Shown: positions 35,124 to 44,990, numbered from the stretch's first letter. The stretch: DNA of 64,000 nt from Atlantibacter hermannii (GCA_900635495.1 LR134136.1:3038001-3102000); one strand, 5' to 3'. A program made the numbers and translations. The notes: a model not told the origin generated them from the letters alone.

Positions 35124-36590
35124 TTACTGTGCGCTGGCCGGTTTTCTCGGACGCGGACGACGCGGACGGTCGCCGGCTGGCTTCGCAGCATCACCCAGGC
35201 GACGGGGCAGTTTTTCACTTTTCCCGGCATCGCCGGTACGGCGTTCGCCTCGCGCAGCATCGCCAGTGCGACGCTCGCTTTTCGCAGCGTCGCCGCTACG
35301 ACGTTCACCTTTCGGCGCGCCGCCTTCGCTACGGCGCTGGCCCTGCGGTTGCCCGCGACCTGCAGACTGGCCGCCACGCGGCGACTGACCACGGCCACGT
35401 CCGCCGCCACTGCTGTCACGGCCGTTCTGGATCGGCTCGGCCGGGATGGTCGGATCCGGCTCAAAGCCCGGGATGGCCATACGCGGTACTTCGCGCTTCA
35501 GCAAACGCTCAATATCACGCAACAGTTTATGTTCATCAACGCACACTAACGACAGCGCCTGCCCGGTCGCGGCGGCACGGCCGGTACGCCCAATACGGTG
35601 CACATAATCTTCCGGCACATTAGGCAGCTCGTAGTTGACCACATGCGGCAATTCTTCGATATCCAGACCGCGGGCGGCGATATCGGTCGCCACCAGTACG
35701 CGTAAATCGCCGGATTTAAAATCAGCTAACGCGCGGGTACGCGCGCCCTGGCTTTTATTACCGTGGATAGCCGCGCTGCGAATGCCGTCTTTGTTCAGCT
35801 GTTCAGCCAGATGGTTCGCGCCGTGCTTAGTACGGGTGAAGACCAGCACCTGCTGCCAGTTCTCTTTGCCAATCATCAGCGACAGCAGCTCGCGCTTGCG
35901 CTTTTTATCCACAAAGTGAACGTACTGGGTGATTTGCTCGGAGGCGGTATTGCGACGCGCCACTTCCACTTCCGCCGGGTTGTGTAGCAGTTTTTCCGCC
36001 AGCGATTTGATGTCGTCGGAGAAAGTGGCAGAGAACAACAGATTCTGACGACGCGGCGGCAATTTCGCCAGTACACGACGAATATCGTGGATAAAGCCCA
36101 TGTCGAGCATGCGGTCCGCTTCGTCCAGCACCAGGATCTCTACTTTATCGAGCTTCACCGCATTTTGGTGTTCCAGATCCAGCAGACGGCCAGGGGTGGC
36201 GATCAGCACATCCACACCGCCACGCAGTTTCATCATTTGCGGGTTAATGCTCACGCCGCCAAACACTACCAGCGAACGAATGTTGAGGTATTTACTGTAT
36301 TCACGGACGTTCTCACCCACCTGGGCTGCCAGTTCGCGGGTCGGGGTCAGGATCAGCGCACGAACCGGACGGTTACCCTTCGCCTGATACGGCTTATCGG
36401 TCAGCAATTGCAGCAGGGGCAGCGTAAAGCCCGCGGTTTTGCCGGTGCCGGTCTGGGCACTGGCCATCAGATCGCGACCCTGTAGCACTACAGGGATAGC
36501 CTGGTGTTGAATCGGGGTAGGTTCGTTGTAACCCTGTTCGGTCACGGCGCGTAAAATGTCAGGGTTCAAACCAAGCGAATCAAAAGACAT
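35124..36590 (-). CDS. rhlE: DEAD-box RNA helicase RhlE
   Basis: A 488-residue DEAD-box helicase starting MSFDSLGLNPDILRAVTEQG. It has the Q motif, AQTGTGKT, PTRELA, the DEAD box LVLDEADRML, SAT (LFSATFS) and HRIGRTGRA, as in E. coli RhlE (454). It remodels RNA in ribosome maturation and decay. The C-terminal tail is longer than in E. coli and contains about four repeats of the type GERRSGDAAKS between residues ~415 and 460. The start at 36590 is the family start; upstream in-frame codons cross the operator region and were rejected. Confidence 0.94.
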   Translation of the reverse strand: MSFDSLGLNPDILRAVTEQGYNEPTPIQHQAIPVVLQGRDLMASAQTGTGKTAGFTLPLLQLLTDKPYQAKGNRPVRALILTPTRELAAQVGENVREYSKYLNIRSLVVFGGVSINPQMMKLRGGVDVLIATPGRLLDLEHQNAVKLDKVEILVLDEADRMLDMGFIHDIRRVLAKLPPRRQNLLFSATFSDDIKSLAEKLLHNPAEVEVARRNTASEQITQYVHFVDKKRKRELLSLMIGKENWQQVLVFTRTKHGANHLAEQLNKDGIRSAAIHGNKSQGARTRALADFKSGDLRVLVATDIAARGLDIEELPHVVNYELPNVPEDYVHRIGRTGRAAATGQALSLVCVDEHKLLRDIERLLKREVPRMAIPGFEPDPTIPAEPIQNGRDSSGGGRGRGQSPRGGQSAGRGQPQGQRRSEGGAPKGERRSGDAAKSERRTGDAARGERRTGDAGKSEKLPRRLGDAAKPAGDRPRRPRPRKPASAQ

Positions 36591-36782
36591 AACAACTCCA
36601 GACTCGCCCCGACCAGAAAGGTGTAGTTTCAGGGGAGTGTAATGGCCGTCAGGCCGAATCAGGGACAAAACCACAATGTCATAAGGGGGCGGAGTGTAGC
36701 AGTTTTTGTGACGCAGCGCATAAATTGTCGCCCTGCTGCGCGTATCAATTTTCATCACCGACTGGACAAGCTCAAACTTTGA

Positions 36783-36818
36783 CCATAAAGTTAATCAATC
36801 GATTGATTAACTTTATGG
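36783..36818. promoter_or_regulatory. CecR operator: 36-bp perfect palindrome
   Basis: The left half CCATAAAGTTAATCAATC (36783-36800) is followed immediately by its exact reverse complement (36801-36818). It lies between the divergent rhlE and cecR genes, ending 9 bp before the cecR start. TetR-type regulators bind such palindromes, and E. coli CecR is known to regulate rhlE and cecR-ybhGFSR from this position. Confidence 0.9.
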
Positions 36819-36827
36819 GTGACAGTG

Positions 36828-37508
36828 ATGATTACTGTTACGACACCGCTAACCAGCCGGGGTGAGCATGCCAAAAGCCAGCTCATTCAGGCCGCTACCG
36901 CGCAATTCGGCGAATATGGTCTTCATGCCACCACGCGGGATATCGCCGCAGCTGCCGGACAAAACATCGCCGCCATTACCTACTATTTTGGCTCAAAAGA
37001 GGATTTGTACCTCGCCTGCGCCCAGGCGCTGGCGGACTTTATCGGCAGCCAGTTTCAGGCTCATGCCGAAGCCGCACAGCTCATTTTAGCGCAACCTCAG
37101 CCAGATAAAGCGGAAATACGCCAGCTGATTGATGAGGCCAGCCGTCATATGGTCACGCTGATGACCGCTGACGACACCCTGAACCTCAGCAAATTTATCT
37201 CCCGTGAGCAGCTTTCCCCCACGCCTGCGTATCAGCTCATCCACGACAAGGTGATTGAGCCGCTGCACACCCATTTCACACATCTGGTGGCCCGCTATAC
37301 CGGCCGCGATCCCAATGATGTCACCACCATTTTGCATACCCATGCGTTAATTGGCGAAATCCTCGCCTTCCGCCTGGGACGCGAAACCATTCTGGTACGA
37401 ACCGGCTGGACGCAATTCGACAGCGAAAAAAGCGAGTGCATCCACCAGGTGGTATCAAGCCATATTGATTTCATTTTGCAGGGCTTATCTGTAAGGAGTG
37501 GCGATTAA
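36828..37508 (+). CDS. cecR: TetR-family regulator CecR (YbiH)
   Basis: A 226-residue TetR-type repressor. The N-terminal helix-turn-helix includes ATTRDIAAAAGQNIAAITYY followed by FGSKEDLYLACAQ, and the C-terminal domain matches E. coli CecR (223), for example NLSKFISREQLSPT. In E. coli it controls sensitivity to cefoperazone and chloramphenicol through ybhGFSR and rhlE. The ATG at 36828 was chosen; a GTG at 36819 lies next to the operator and is less likely. Its stop overlaps the ybhG ATG (TAATG). Confidence 0.92.
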   Translation: MITVTTPLTSRGEHAKSQLIQAATAQFGEYGLHATTRDIAAAAGQNIAAITYYFGSKEDLYLACAQALADFIGSQFQAHAEAAQLILAQPQPDKAEIRQLIDEASRHMVTLMTADDTLNLSKFISREQLSPTPAYQLIHDKVIEPLHTHFTHLVARYTGRDPNDVTTILHTHALIGEILAFRLGRETILVRTGWTQFDSEKSECIHQVVSSHIDFILQGLSVRSGD

Positions 37509-38512
37509 TGAACAACAAAAAACCGGTACTGTTAGTGGTTATCGTCGTGCTGGTATTGGCAGCCGGTTTTGGCGGCTGGAAGTGGTATCAGAGCCGCCAG
37601 GACCAGACGCTGACGCTGTATGGCAACGTCGATATCCGTACCGTGAATCTGAGTTTCCGGGTTGGCGGGCGTCTCGCCAGCCTGAATGTGGATGAAGGCG
37701 ATGCGGTCAAAGCAGGCGCCACCCTCGGGTTGATTGATAAAGCCCCCTATGAAAATGCGCTACGTCAGGCTGAAGCCAATGTGGCTGCGGCACAGGCGAA
37801 ATACGATCTGGTGATGGACGGTTACCGCTCGGAAGAAATAGCCCAGGCCGCTGCCGCAGTGAAACAATCCCAGGCGGCCGCCGATTACGCGCAGAATTTC
37901 TATAACCGCCAGCAGGGATTGTGGAAAAGCCGCACCATCTCCGCCAACGATCTGGAAAACGCCCGCTCGTCCCGCGACCAGGCCGTGGCTAATCTGAAGG
38001 CCGCCCAGGATAAACTCAGCCAGTTCAAAGCCGGTAACCGTCCGCAGGAAATCGCCCAGGCGAAAGCGGCGCTGGAACAGGCCCAGGCGCAGCTCGCGCA
38101 ATCCACGCTGGATTTACAGGATACTACGCTGCTGGCGCCCTCTGACGGCACCATCCTGACCCGCGCGGTAGAGCCAGGCACGATGCTCAACGCGGGCGGC
38201 ACGGTATTTACCCTGTCACTGACGCATCCGGTCTGGGTTCGCGCCTATATTGATGAAAGCCACCTCGGCGAAGCGCAACCCGGCCAGCAGGTGCTGCTTT
38301 ACACCGATGGTCGCCCGGATAAACCCTATAAGGGCCAGATTGGGTTTGTCTCACCCACGGCAGAATTTACCCCGAAAACCGTTGAAACGCCGGATCTGCG
38401 CACCGACCTGGTGTACCGCCTGCGGATTATCGTGACCGATGCTGATGCCTCATTGCGTCAGGGTATGCCGGTTACCGTGCAGTTTAATGACGAGGCGCGC
38501 AATGAGCGTTGA
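37508..38512 (+). CDS. ybhG: HlyD-family efflux periplasmic adaptor YbhG
   Basis: A 334-residue membrane fusion protein (332 in E. coli). It has an N-terminal membrane anchor (LLVVIVVLVLAAGFGGW), split lipoyl halves around LSFRVGGRLASLNVDEGDAV and LLAPSDGTILTRAVEPGTML, and a coiled-coil hairpin of alanine- and glutamine-rich heptads at residues ~100-200. It links the ABC transporter YbhFSR to an outer-membrane channel. It overlaps cecR by one base and ybhF by 11. Confidence 0.93.
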   Translation: MNNKKPVLLVVIVVLVLAAGFGGWKWYQSRQDQTLTLYGNVDIRTVNLSFRVGGRLASLNVDEGDAVKAGATLGLIDKAPYENALRQAEANVAAAQAKYDLVMDGYRSEEIAQAAAAVKQSQAAADYAQNFYNRQQGLWKSRTISANDLENARSSRDQAVANLKAAQDKLSQFKAGNRPQEIAQAKAALEQAQAQLAQSTLDLQDTTLLAPSDGTILTRAVEPGTMLNAGGTVFTLSLTHPVWVRAYIDESHLGEAQPGQQVLLYTDGRPDKPYKGQIGFVSPTAEFTPKTVETPDLRTDLVYRLRIIVTDADASLRQGMPVTVQFNDEARNER

Positions 38513-40238
38513 GGAAGGCGTCATCCGCCTGGAAGGTTTGATGAAGCGCTTCCCGGGCATGGACAAACCGGCGGTCGCCAGCCTGCACGGTGAAATCCGC
38601 GCAGGCGCGGTTACCGGTTTAGTCGGCCCGGACGGCGCGGGCAAAACCACATTAATGCGCATGCTGGCGGGATTGCTGAGACCGGACGATGGCGCAGCGC
38701 GGGTAAACGGGCTTGACCCGGTCAATGATGACCGGGCGCTGCACGCGATCCTTGGCTATATGCCGCAAAAATTCGGCCTGTATGAAGATCTGAGCGTGAT
38801 GGAGAACCTTAACCTGTACGCCGATTTGCGCAGCGTTACCGGCGAAGTGCGCCGAACCACCTTCGAGCGACTCCTGGAGTTTACCGCCCTGGGGCCCTTT
38901 ACCGACCGCCTGGCCGGTAAGCTCTCCGGGGGCATGAAGCAGAAACTGGGGCTGGCTTGTACGCTGGTCGGCCAGCCGAAAGTGTTGCTGCTGGATGAAC
39001 CCGGCGTCGGCGTCGACCCCATCTCACGCCGCGAGCTCTGGCAAATGGTGCATGAGCTGGCGGGAGAAGGCATGCTGATCCTCTGGAGTACCTCGTATCT
39101 TGATGAGGCGGAGCAGTGTCGCGAAGTCCTGTTGATGAACGAAGGCGAGCTGCTGTATCAGGGCGAACCGAGAGCGCTAACCCAGCAAATGGCCGGGCGC
39201 AGCGTCCTGGCCACCAGCCCGTCCCTGAATAACCGCCAGCTTTTGCAAAAGGCGCTGAAGACGCACGCCGTCAGCGACGGCATGATTCAGGGCCGCTCGG
39301 TACGCCTGATCCTGAAAAAGGAGGCCAGCCCGGACACCCTGCGCCAACAGCAACTCCCGGACATTCAGATTGAAGAGACCGCGCCGCGCTTTGAGGACGC
39401 CTTCATTGATCTGTTGGGCGGGGCGGCGACCCAGGAATCCCCCCTCGGGGCCATCCTGCATACCGTTGAAGGCACGCCCGGCGAAACGGTGATCGAAGCG
39501 CGATCGTTAACCAAAAAATTTGGTGATTTCGCCGCGACCGACGACGTTAACTTCACCGTGCAGCGCGGCGAGATTTTCGGCCTGCTTGGCCCGAACGGCG
39601 CGGGCAAATCCACCACGTTTAAAATGATGTGTGGCCTGCTGGTGCCTACCTCCGGTAAAGCGCTGGTGCTGGATATGGATTTAAAAACCGGCTCCGGTAA
39701 AGCCCGTCAGCACCTGGGCTATATGGCCCAGAAGTTTTCGCTGTACGGCAACCTGACGGTGGAACAGAACCTGCGCTTCTTCTCCGGCGTTTACGGTCTG
39801 CGCGGCAGCGCGCAGACTGACAAAATCAACCGCATGAGCGAGGCGTTTAACCTTCAGAGTATTTTCAACCAGCCCACCGACTCCCTGCCGCTGGGCTTTA
39901 AACAACGGTTGGCGCTGGCCTGCGCACTGATGCACGAACCGGACATTCTGTTCCTGGATGAACCCACGTCCGGCGTCGACCCGCTCACCCGCCGTGAATT
40001 CTGGCTACATATCAACAGCATGGTGGAAAAAGGCGTTACGGTGATGGTCACCACCCACTTTATGGATGAAGCCGAATATTGCGATCGCATTGGACTGGTG
40101 TATCGCGGCAAGCTGATCGCCAGCGGCACGCCGGATGATCTGAAGCAGCAGACTGCTGACGAGCGCCATCCTGACCCGACCATGGAACACGCTTTTATTA
40201 CGCTTATCGAGCAGTGGGATAAGGAGCATGAGTCATGA
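38502..40238 (+). CDS. ybhF: ABC exporter ATPase YbhF (two ATPase domains)
   Basis: A 578-residue fused double ABC ATPase, equal in length to E. coli YbhF. Domain 1 has Walker A GPDGAGKTT, signature LSGGMKQKLG and LLLDEPGVGVDP. Domain 2 has GPNGAGKST, a degenerate signature (LPLGFKQRLA) and LFLDEPTSGVDP. It energises the YbhS-YbhR permease. The start at 38502 (MSVEEGVIRLEGL) lies inside the end of ybhG; earlier in-frame codons are part of ybhG. Confidence 0.94.
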   Translation: MSVEEGVIRLEGLMKRFPGMDKPAVASLHGEIRAGAVTGLVGPDGAGKTTLMRMLAGLLRPDDGAARVNGLDPVNDDRALHAILGYMPQKFGLYEDLSVMENLNLYADLRSVTGEVRRTTFERLLEFTALGPFTDRLAGKLSGGMKQKLGLACTLVGQPKVLLLDEPGVGVDPISRRELWQMVHELAGEGMLILWSTSYLDEAEQCREVLLMNEGELLYQGEPRALTQQMAGRSVLATSPSLNNRQLLQKALKTHAVSDGMIQGRSVRLILKKEASPDTLRQQQLPDIQIEETAPRFEDAFIDLLGGAATQESPLGAILHTVEGTPGETVIEARSLTKKFGDFAATDDVNFTVQRGEIFGLLGPNGAGKSTTFKMMCGLLVPTSGKALVLDMDLKTGSGKARQHLGYMAQKFSLYGNLTVEQNLRFFSGVYGLRGSAQTDKINRMSEAFNLQSIFNQPTDSLPLGFKQRLALACALMHEPDILFLDEPTSGVDPLTRREFWLHINSMVEKGVTVMVTTHFMDEAEYCDRIGLVYRGKLIASGTPDDLKQQTADERHPDPTMEHAFITLIEQWDKEHES

Positions 40239-41365
40239 GCAGTCACCTCTCGTGGCGGCGCGTACGGGCGCTGTGCGTCAAAGAGACGCGACAAATCATT
40301 CGCGACCCCAGCAGCTGGCTGATTGCGGTGGTGATCCCACTGCTGTTGCTGTTTATCTTCGGTTACGGCATCAACCTCGACTCCAGCCGTCTGCGGGTGG
40401 GGATTTTACTCGAGCAGCAAAGCGCTGAAGCGCTCGACTTCGCCCACACCATCAGCGCTTCGCCGTTTATCGATCCGAAAATCAGCACTGACCGGCACGA
40501 CTTAATTCAGCGAATGCAGGCCGGGAAAGTGCGTGGCATCGTGGTGATCCCGGTGGATTTCGACCAGCGAATGGCGCGCAGCGGCGACACCGCCCCGGTC
40601 CAGGTGATCACCGACGGCAGCGAGCCTAATACCGCTAACTTCGTGCAGGGGTATGTCGAAGGTATATGGCAAATCTGGCAAATGCAGCGTGCCGAGGATA
40701 ACGGCGAAAGCTTCGAGCCGCTGATTGACGTGCAGACACGTTACTGGTTTAACCCTGCCGCCATCAGCCAGCACTTTATAATTCCCGGCGCGGTGACCAT
40801 TATCATGACGGTTATCGGCGCGATCTTAACGTCGCTGGTGGTGGCCCGTGAATGGGAGCGCGGCACCATGGAGGCGCTGCTGTCCACGGAAGTGACGCGC
40901 GGCGAACTGCTGCTGTGTAAGTTAATTCCCTATTACTTCCTCGGCATGTTGGCGATGCTGCTGTGTATGCTGGTGTCGGTGTTTATTCTCGGCGTGCCGT
41001 ATCGCGGTTCGCTGTGGCTGCTGTTCTTTATTACCAGCCTGTTTTTACTCAGTACGCTTGGGATGGGACTGTTAATTTCCACCATCACCCGCAATCAGTT
41101 TAACGCCGCCCAGGTGGCGCTGAATGCGGCCTTTTTGCCGTCGGTGATGCTGTCAGGGTTTATCTTTCAGATCGACAGTATGCCCGCCGTGATCCGCGCG
41201 GTGACCTACATCATTCCGGCGCGTTACTTCGTCACCACGCTGCAAAGCCTGTTTCTGGCGGGCACCATTCCGGCGGTGTTGATTATCAACGTCCTGTTTT
41301 TGATTGCATCCGCCGTGATGTTTATTGGCCTGACTTGGCTGAAAACCAAACGTCGGCTGGATTAG
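40235..41365 (+). CDS. ybhS: ABC exporter permease YbhS
   Basis: A 376-residue ABC-2 type permease (377 in E. coli). It has one N-terminal membrane helix, a large periplasmic domain and a C-terminal bundle of about five helices, with the ABC-2 signature REWERGTMEALLSTEVTRGE. It pairs with YbhR for drug or cation export (E. coli YbhFSR has been reported to export tetracycline and Na+/Li+). The start overlaps the ybhF stop by 4 bases (ATGA). Confidence 0.93.
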   Translation: MSSHLSWRRVRALCVKETRQIIRDPSSWLIAVVIPLLLLFIFGYGINLDSSRLRVGILLEQQSAEALDFAHTISASPFIDPKISTDRHDLIQRMQAGKVRGIVVIPVDFDQRMARSGDTAPVQVITDGSEPNTANFVQGYVEGIWQIWQMQRAEDNGESFEPLIDVQTRYWFNPAAISQHFIIPGAVTIIMTVIGAILTSLVVAREWERGTMEALLSTEVTRGELLLCKLIPYYFLGMLAMLLCMLVSVFILGVPYRGSLWLLFFITSLFLLSTLGMGLLISTITRNQFNAAQVALNAAFLPSVMLSGFIFQIDSMPAVIRAVTYIIPARYFVTTLQSLFLAGTIPAVLIINVLFLIASAVMFIGLTWLKTKRRLD

Positions 41366-41375
41366 GGAGAAACTG

Positions 41376-42483
41376 ATGCTCAATCGTCTCTGGACGCTTA
41401 TCCGCAAAGAGTTGCAGTCGCTACTGCGCGAGCCGCAAACCCGCGCCATTTTGATTTTACCGGTGGTGATTCAGGTGCTGCTGTTCCCGTTCGCCGCCAC
41501 GCTTGAGGTGACTAACGCCAGCATCGCGATTTACAACGAGGATAACGGTAAACACTCCGTGGAACTCACCCAGCGCTTTGCAAAAGCCACGGCGTTCAGC
41601 CATATCACGTTGCTGAAAAGCTCGGTGGAGATCCGCCCTACTATCGATACGCAAAAAGTCCTGCTGCTGATCCGCTTTTCCGGCTGATTTTTCCCGCAAG
41701 CTGGATAGCTTTGAAACCGCGCCGCTACAGTTAATTCTTGACGGGCGTAACTCCAACAGCGCCCAGATTGCCGCCAACTATATTCAGCAGATTGTGAAGG
41801 AGTATCAGCAGGATCTGCTGGACGGCAAACCGAAGCCCAATAACAGCGAGCTGGTGGTGCGCAACTGGTACAACCCGAACCTCGATTATAAGTGGTTCGT
41901 GGTGCCGTCACTGATCGCGATGATCACCACCATTGGGGTGATGATTGTGACCTCGCTGTCGGTTGCCCGGGAGCGGGAACAGGGCACGCTGGATCAGTTG
42001 CTGGTTTCACCGCTGGCGACCTGGCAGATTTTTGTCGGTAAAGCGGTGCCTGCGCTGATTGTGGCGACCTTTCAGGCCAGTATTGTGCTGGGGGTGGGGA
42101 TTTGGGGCTACGACATCCCGTTTTCCGGTTCGCTCAGCCTGTTCTATTTCACTATGTTGATTTATGGCCTGTCGCTGGTGGGGTTTGGCTTGCTGATTTC
42201 GGCGCTCTGCTCAACTCAACAGCAGGCGTTTATTGGCGTATTCGTGTTTATGATGCCGGCGATTTTGCTGTCGGGGTATGTGTCACCGGTGGAGAACATG
42301 CCGGTATGGCTGCAAAACATCACCTGGGTTAACCCGATTCGGCATTTTACTGACATCACGAAACAGATTTACCTGAAAGACGCCAGCTTCGATATTGTCT
42401 GGGGAAGTTTATGGCCGCTACTGGTCATAGCGGCCACGACGGGATCAGCGGCGTACGCTATGTTTCGACGAAAGGTGATGTAG
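41376..42483 (+). CDS. ybhR: ABC exporter permease YbhR (one frameshift)
   Basis: An ABC-2 type permease, partner of YbhS. The first part reads MLNRLWTLIRKELQSLLREP to LLIRF. It then stops because of one extra T at 41675-41679, and the frame resumes as ADFSRKLDSFETAPLQLILD after correction. The C-terminal membrane bundle has REREQGTLDQLLVSPLATWQ. Corrected, it has 368 residues, exactly as E. coli YbhR, so the shift is probably a sequencing error. Its last 39 bp overlap the convergent ybhQ. Confidence 0.91.
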
Positions 42484-42861
42484 GCGCGGCTTGCGCTCTT
42501 TCACCAGCAGCGACATCAGCGCCGGGCCGGCGAGAATGGCGAGCCCGGCGATGGCCAGCACCAGGTTATTGTGCACAATACGTGACAGCAGCCACAGTGC
42601 GATGATGGCATTGCCGAAATACCAGGTGGTGGTGAGCTCTTCAAGGAAGTCGCCCAGCTCGCGTAAACGGCCTTCCTGGACACGTTGCAGGGCGAGCATC
42701 ATCAGTACCGTCATGCCATAGAGCAGACACAGGCCGATACCCACTTTTACCAACACGCCGTTCATCCATCCCATCACCAGCAGTGCGATAACGGCCAAAT
42801 GCAGCATAATCTGCCAGCAGCTAAGGCCGGTTGCAACACGAATACGTTGTTGCCACTTCAT
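42445..42861 (-). CDS. ybhQ: Inner membrane protein YbhQ
   Basis: A 138-residue protein with about four hydrophobic segments, matching E. coli YbhQ (136): MKWQQRIRVATGLSCWQIML and ELTTTWYFGNAIIALWLLSR. The C-terminus is basic (KPRLHHLSSKHSVRR), suggesting a cytoplasmic tail. The function is unknown. It converges on and overlaps ybhR by 39 bp. Confidence 0.88.
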   Translation of the reverse strand: MKWQQRIRVATGLSCWQIMLHLAVIALLVMGWMNGVLVKVGIGLCLLYGMTVLMMLALQRVQEGRLRELGDFLEELTTTWYFGNAIIALWLLSRIVHNNLVLAIAGLAILAGPALMSLLVKERKPRLHHLSSKHSVRR

Positions 42862-42990
42862 GGATTCTCTCCTTCGGAATTTCTCGCTGTAACTGAGAGT
42901 ACCGCACTTTACGGAAAATTCCGTAAGCCCGCACCTTTTTGTGACTAAGACTACACTTTATTTTCATTGGAAAAACACAGGCAGGGGAAC

Positions 42991-43752
42991 ATGGCCAGTA
43001 AGACTGCTGCATTTTCACTCAAACTGCTCACAATCAATACGCACAAAGGGTTCACCGCCTTAAACCGGCGCTTTATTTTGCCGGAATTACGCGACGCGGT
43101 GCGTACCGTTTCTGCTGATATCGTCTGCCTTCAGGAAGTGATGGGCGCGCATGAAGTGCATCCGCTGCATTTTGAGAACTGGCCGGATACCACGCATTAC
43201 GAATTTATCGCCGATACCATGTGGAGCGACTACGCATATGGCCGCAACGCGGTCTATCCGGAAGGGCATCACGGTAACGCCGTGCTGTCGCGGTTTCCCA
43301 TTTCTGAGTACGACAACCTGGATGTGTCCCATAACGGTCATGAAAAGCGCGGCCTGTTGCACTGTCGGATTAACCTCGCGGAAGTCAGTAAGACGCTGCA
43401 TGTTATTTGCGTGCATCTCGGCCTGCAGGAAGCGCATCGCCATGACCAGCTGGAAATGCTGTGCGAACTGGTGAACAGCCTGCCGGAGGGCGATCCCATC
43501 GTCGTGGCCGGTGATTTCAACGACTGGCGTCAAAAAGCCAACTCTATACTTAAAACAAAAGCCGGGCTTGATGAGGTGTTTACCCGCGCCCGGGGACGCC
43601 CTGCGCGGACGTTCCCGGCGGTGATGCCGCTGCTGCGCCTTGACCGCATCTATGTCAAAAATGCGTCGGCCACCAGCCCTACCGCCTTACCGCTGCGCGA
43701 GTGGCGGCACCTGTCAGATCACGCCCCTTTGGCGGTGGAGATTCATTTATGA
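42991..43752 (+). CDS. ybhP: Endonuclease/exonuclease/phosphatase family protein YbhP
   Basis: A 253-residue protein of the EEP metal-dependent phosphodiesterase fold, equal in length to E. coli YbhP. Catalytic motifs are CLQEVMG (metal-binding Glu), VVAGDFNDWRQ and the C-terminal LSDHAPL. The substrate is unknown; the operon with clsB suggests lipid or membrane metabolism. The ATG at 42991 follows AGGGGAAC; an upstream in-frame ATG lacks that support. It overlaps clsB by 4 bases. Confidence 0.92.
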   Translation: MASKTAAFSLKLLTINTHKGFTALNRRFILPELRDAVRTVSADIVCLQEVMGAHEVHPLHFENWPDTTHYEFIADTMWSDYAYGRNAVYPEGHHGNAVLSRFPISEYDNLDVSHNGHEKRGLLHCRINLAEVSKTLHVICVHLGLQEAHRHDQLEMLCELVNSLPEGDPIVVAGDFNDWRQKANSILKTKAGLDEVFTRARGRPARTFPAVMPLLRLDRIYVKNASATSPTALPLREWRHLSDHAPLAVEIHL

Positions 43753-44981
43753 AAACCAACTGGCGAGACGGCAATCACATTGAGCTGCTGGAAAACGGGG
43801 ATATGTTCTACCCCGCCGTGTTCAGCGCTATTAAAGAAGCACAGCGTAAAGTTTATCTGGAAACATTTATCTGGTTTGAAGATAACGTCGGACGCAAACT
43901 GCACCGCGCCATTCTGACCGCAGCGCAGCGCGGCGTCAGCGTTGAAGTTCTGCTCGACGGTTACGGTTCACCGGATCTCAGCGACGAATTTGTTACCGAA
44001 CTGATCGCGGCGGGGGTCATTTTCCGCTACTACGATCCGCGACCCAAAATCTTCGGGATGCGCACCAACCTGTTCCGCCGTATGCACCGCAAGATTGTGC
44101 TGATTGATGAAACCATCGCGTTTGTGGGCGGCATTAACTACTCCGCTGAACATATGATCGATTATGGTCCGGAGGCCAAGCAGGATTACGCGGTGCGTAT
44201 TGAAGGCCCGGTAGTGGAGGATATTCGTGCCTTTATCCTCTCGAATCTGCCGGAAAATGAGCGGCCACGCCGCTGGTGGCGCCGCCGCACCAAAGCGAGT
44301 GAAAACAACACGCCTGGGGAAGCGCAGGTGCTGTTCGTCTGGCGTGATAATGAAGAACATCGTGACGATATCGAGCGCCATTACCTGAAAATGCTGGCGA
44401 ATGCCCGCCAGGAAGTGATTATCGCCAACGCCTACTTTTTCCCCGGCTACCGGCTGCTGCACGCGATGCGCAATGCGGCGCGGCGCGGCGTGAAGGTGCG
44501 GCTGATTGTCCAGGGCGAACCGGATATGCCGATTGTGCGCGTCGGGGCGCGACTGCTCTACAACTATTTAGTCAAAGGGGGCGTGGAAGTCTATGAGTAC
44601 CTGACGCGTCCGCTTCATGGCAAAGTCGCCGTGATGGACGATCACTGGGCGACGGTGGGCTCCAGTAACCTCGACCCCCTGAGCCTGTCTCTTAATCTGG
44701 AAGCCAACGTGATCATTCACGACCGCCAGTTTAACCAGACACTCTATGAAAACCTCACCCGCCTGATCACTGAAGAGTGCCGCCAGGTGGATGAATCCCT
44801 GCTACCCAAACGCACCTGGTGGAACCTCGCCAAGAGCGTGATTGCGTTCCACTTCCTGCGCCATTTCCCGGCGCTGGTGGGCTGGCTGCCCGCACATACC
44901 CCGCGGCTTTCACAGGTAAAACCGCCCGTGCAGCCCGAAATCGAAACCCAGGACCGGGTTGAAACTACGGACAAGGCGTAA
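43749..44981 (+). CDS. clsB: Cardiolipin synthase B
   Basis: A 410-residue phospholipase D-type enzyme (413 in E. coli ClsB/YbhO). It has two HKD motifs: HRKIVLIDETIAFVGGINYS near residue 114 and HGKVAVMDDHWATVGSSNLD near residue 295. It forms cardiolipin at the inner membrane. The start at 43749 overlaps the ybhP stop (ATGA). An earlier in-frame ATG lies inside ybhP and is not conserved. Confidence 0.95.
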   Translation: MKTNWRDGNHIELLENGDMFYPAVFSAIKEAQRKVYLETFIWFEDNVGRKLHRAILTAAQRGVSVEVLLDGYGSPDLSDEFVTELIAAGVIFRYYDPRPKIFGMRTNLFRRMHRKIVLIDETIAFVGGINYSAEHMIDYGPEAKQDYAVRIEGPVVEDIRAFILSNLPENERPRRWWRRRTKASENNTPGEAQVLFVWRDNEEHRDDIERHYLKMLANARQEVIIANAYFFPGYRLLHAMRNAARRGVKVRLIVQGEPDMPIVRVGARLLYNYLVKGGVEVYEYLTRPLHGKVAVMDDHWATVGSSNLDPLSLSLNLEANVIIHDRQFNQTLYENLTRLITEECRQVDESLLPKRTWWNLAKSVIAFHFLRHFPALVGWLPAHTPRLSQVKPPVQPEIETQDRVETTDKA

Positions 44982-44990
44982 GGGCACACT

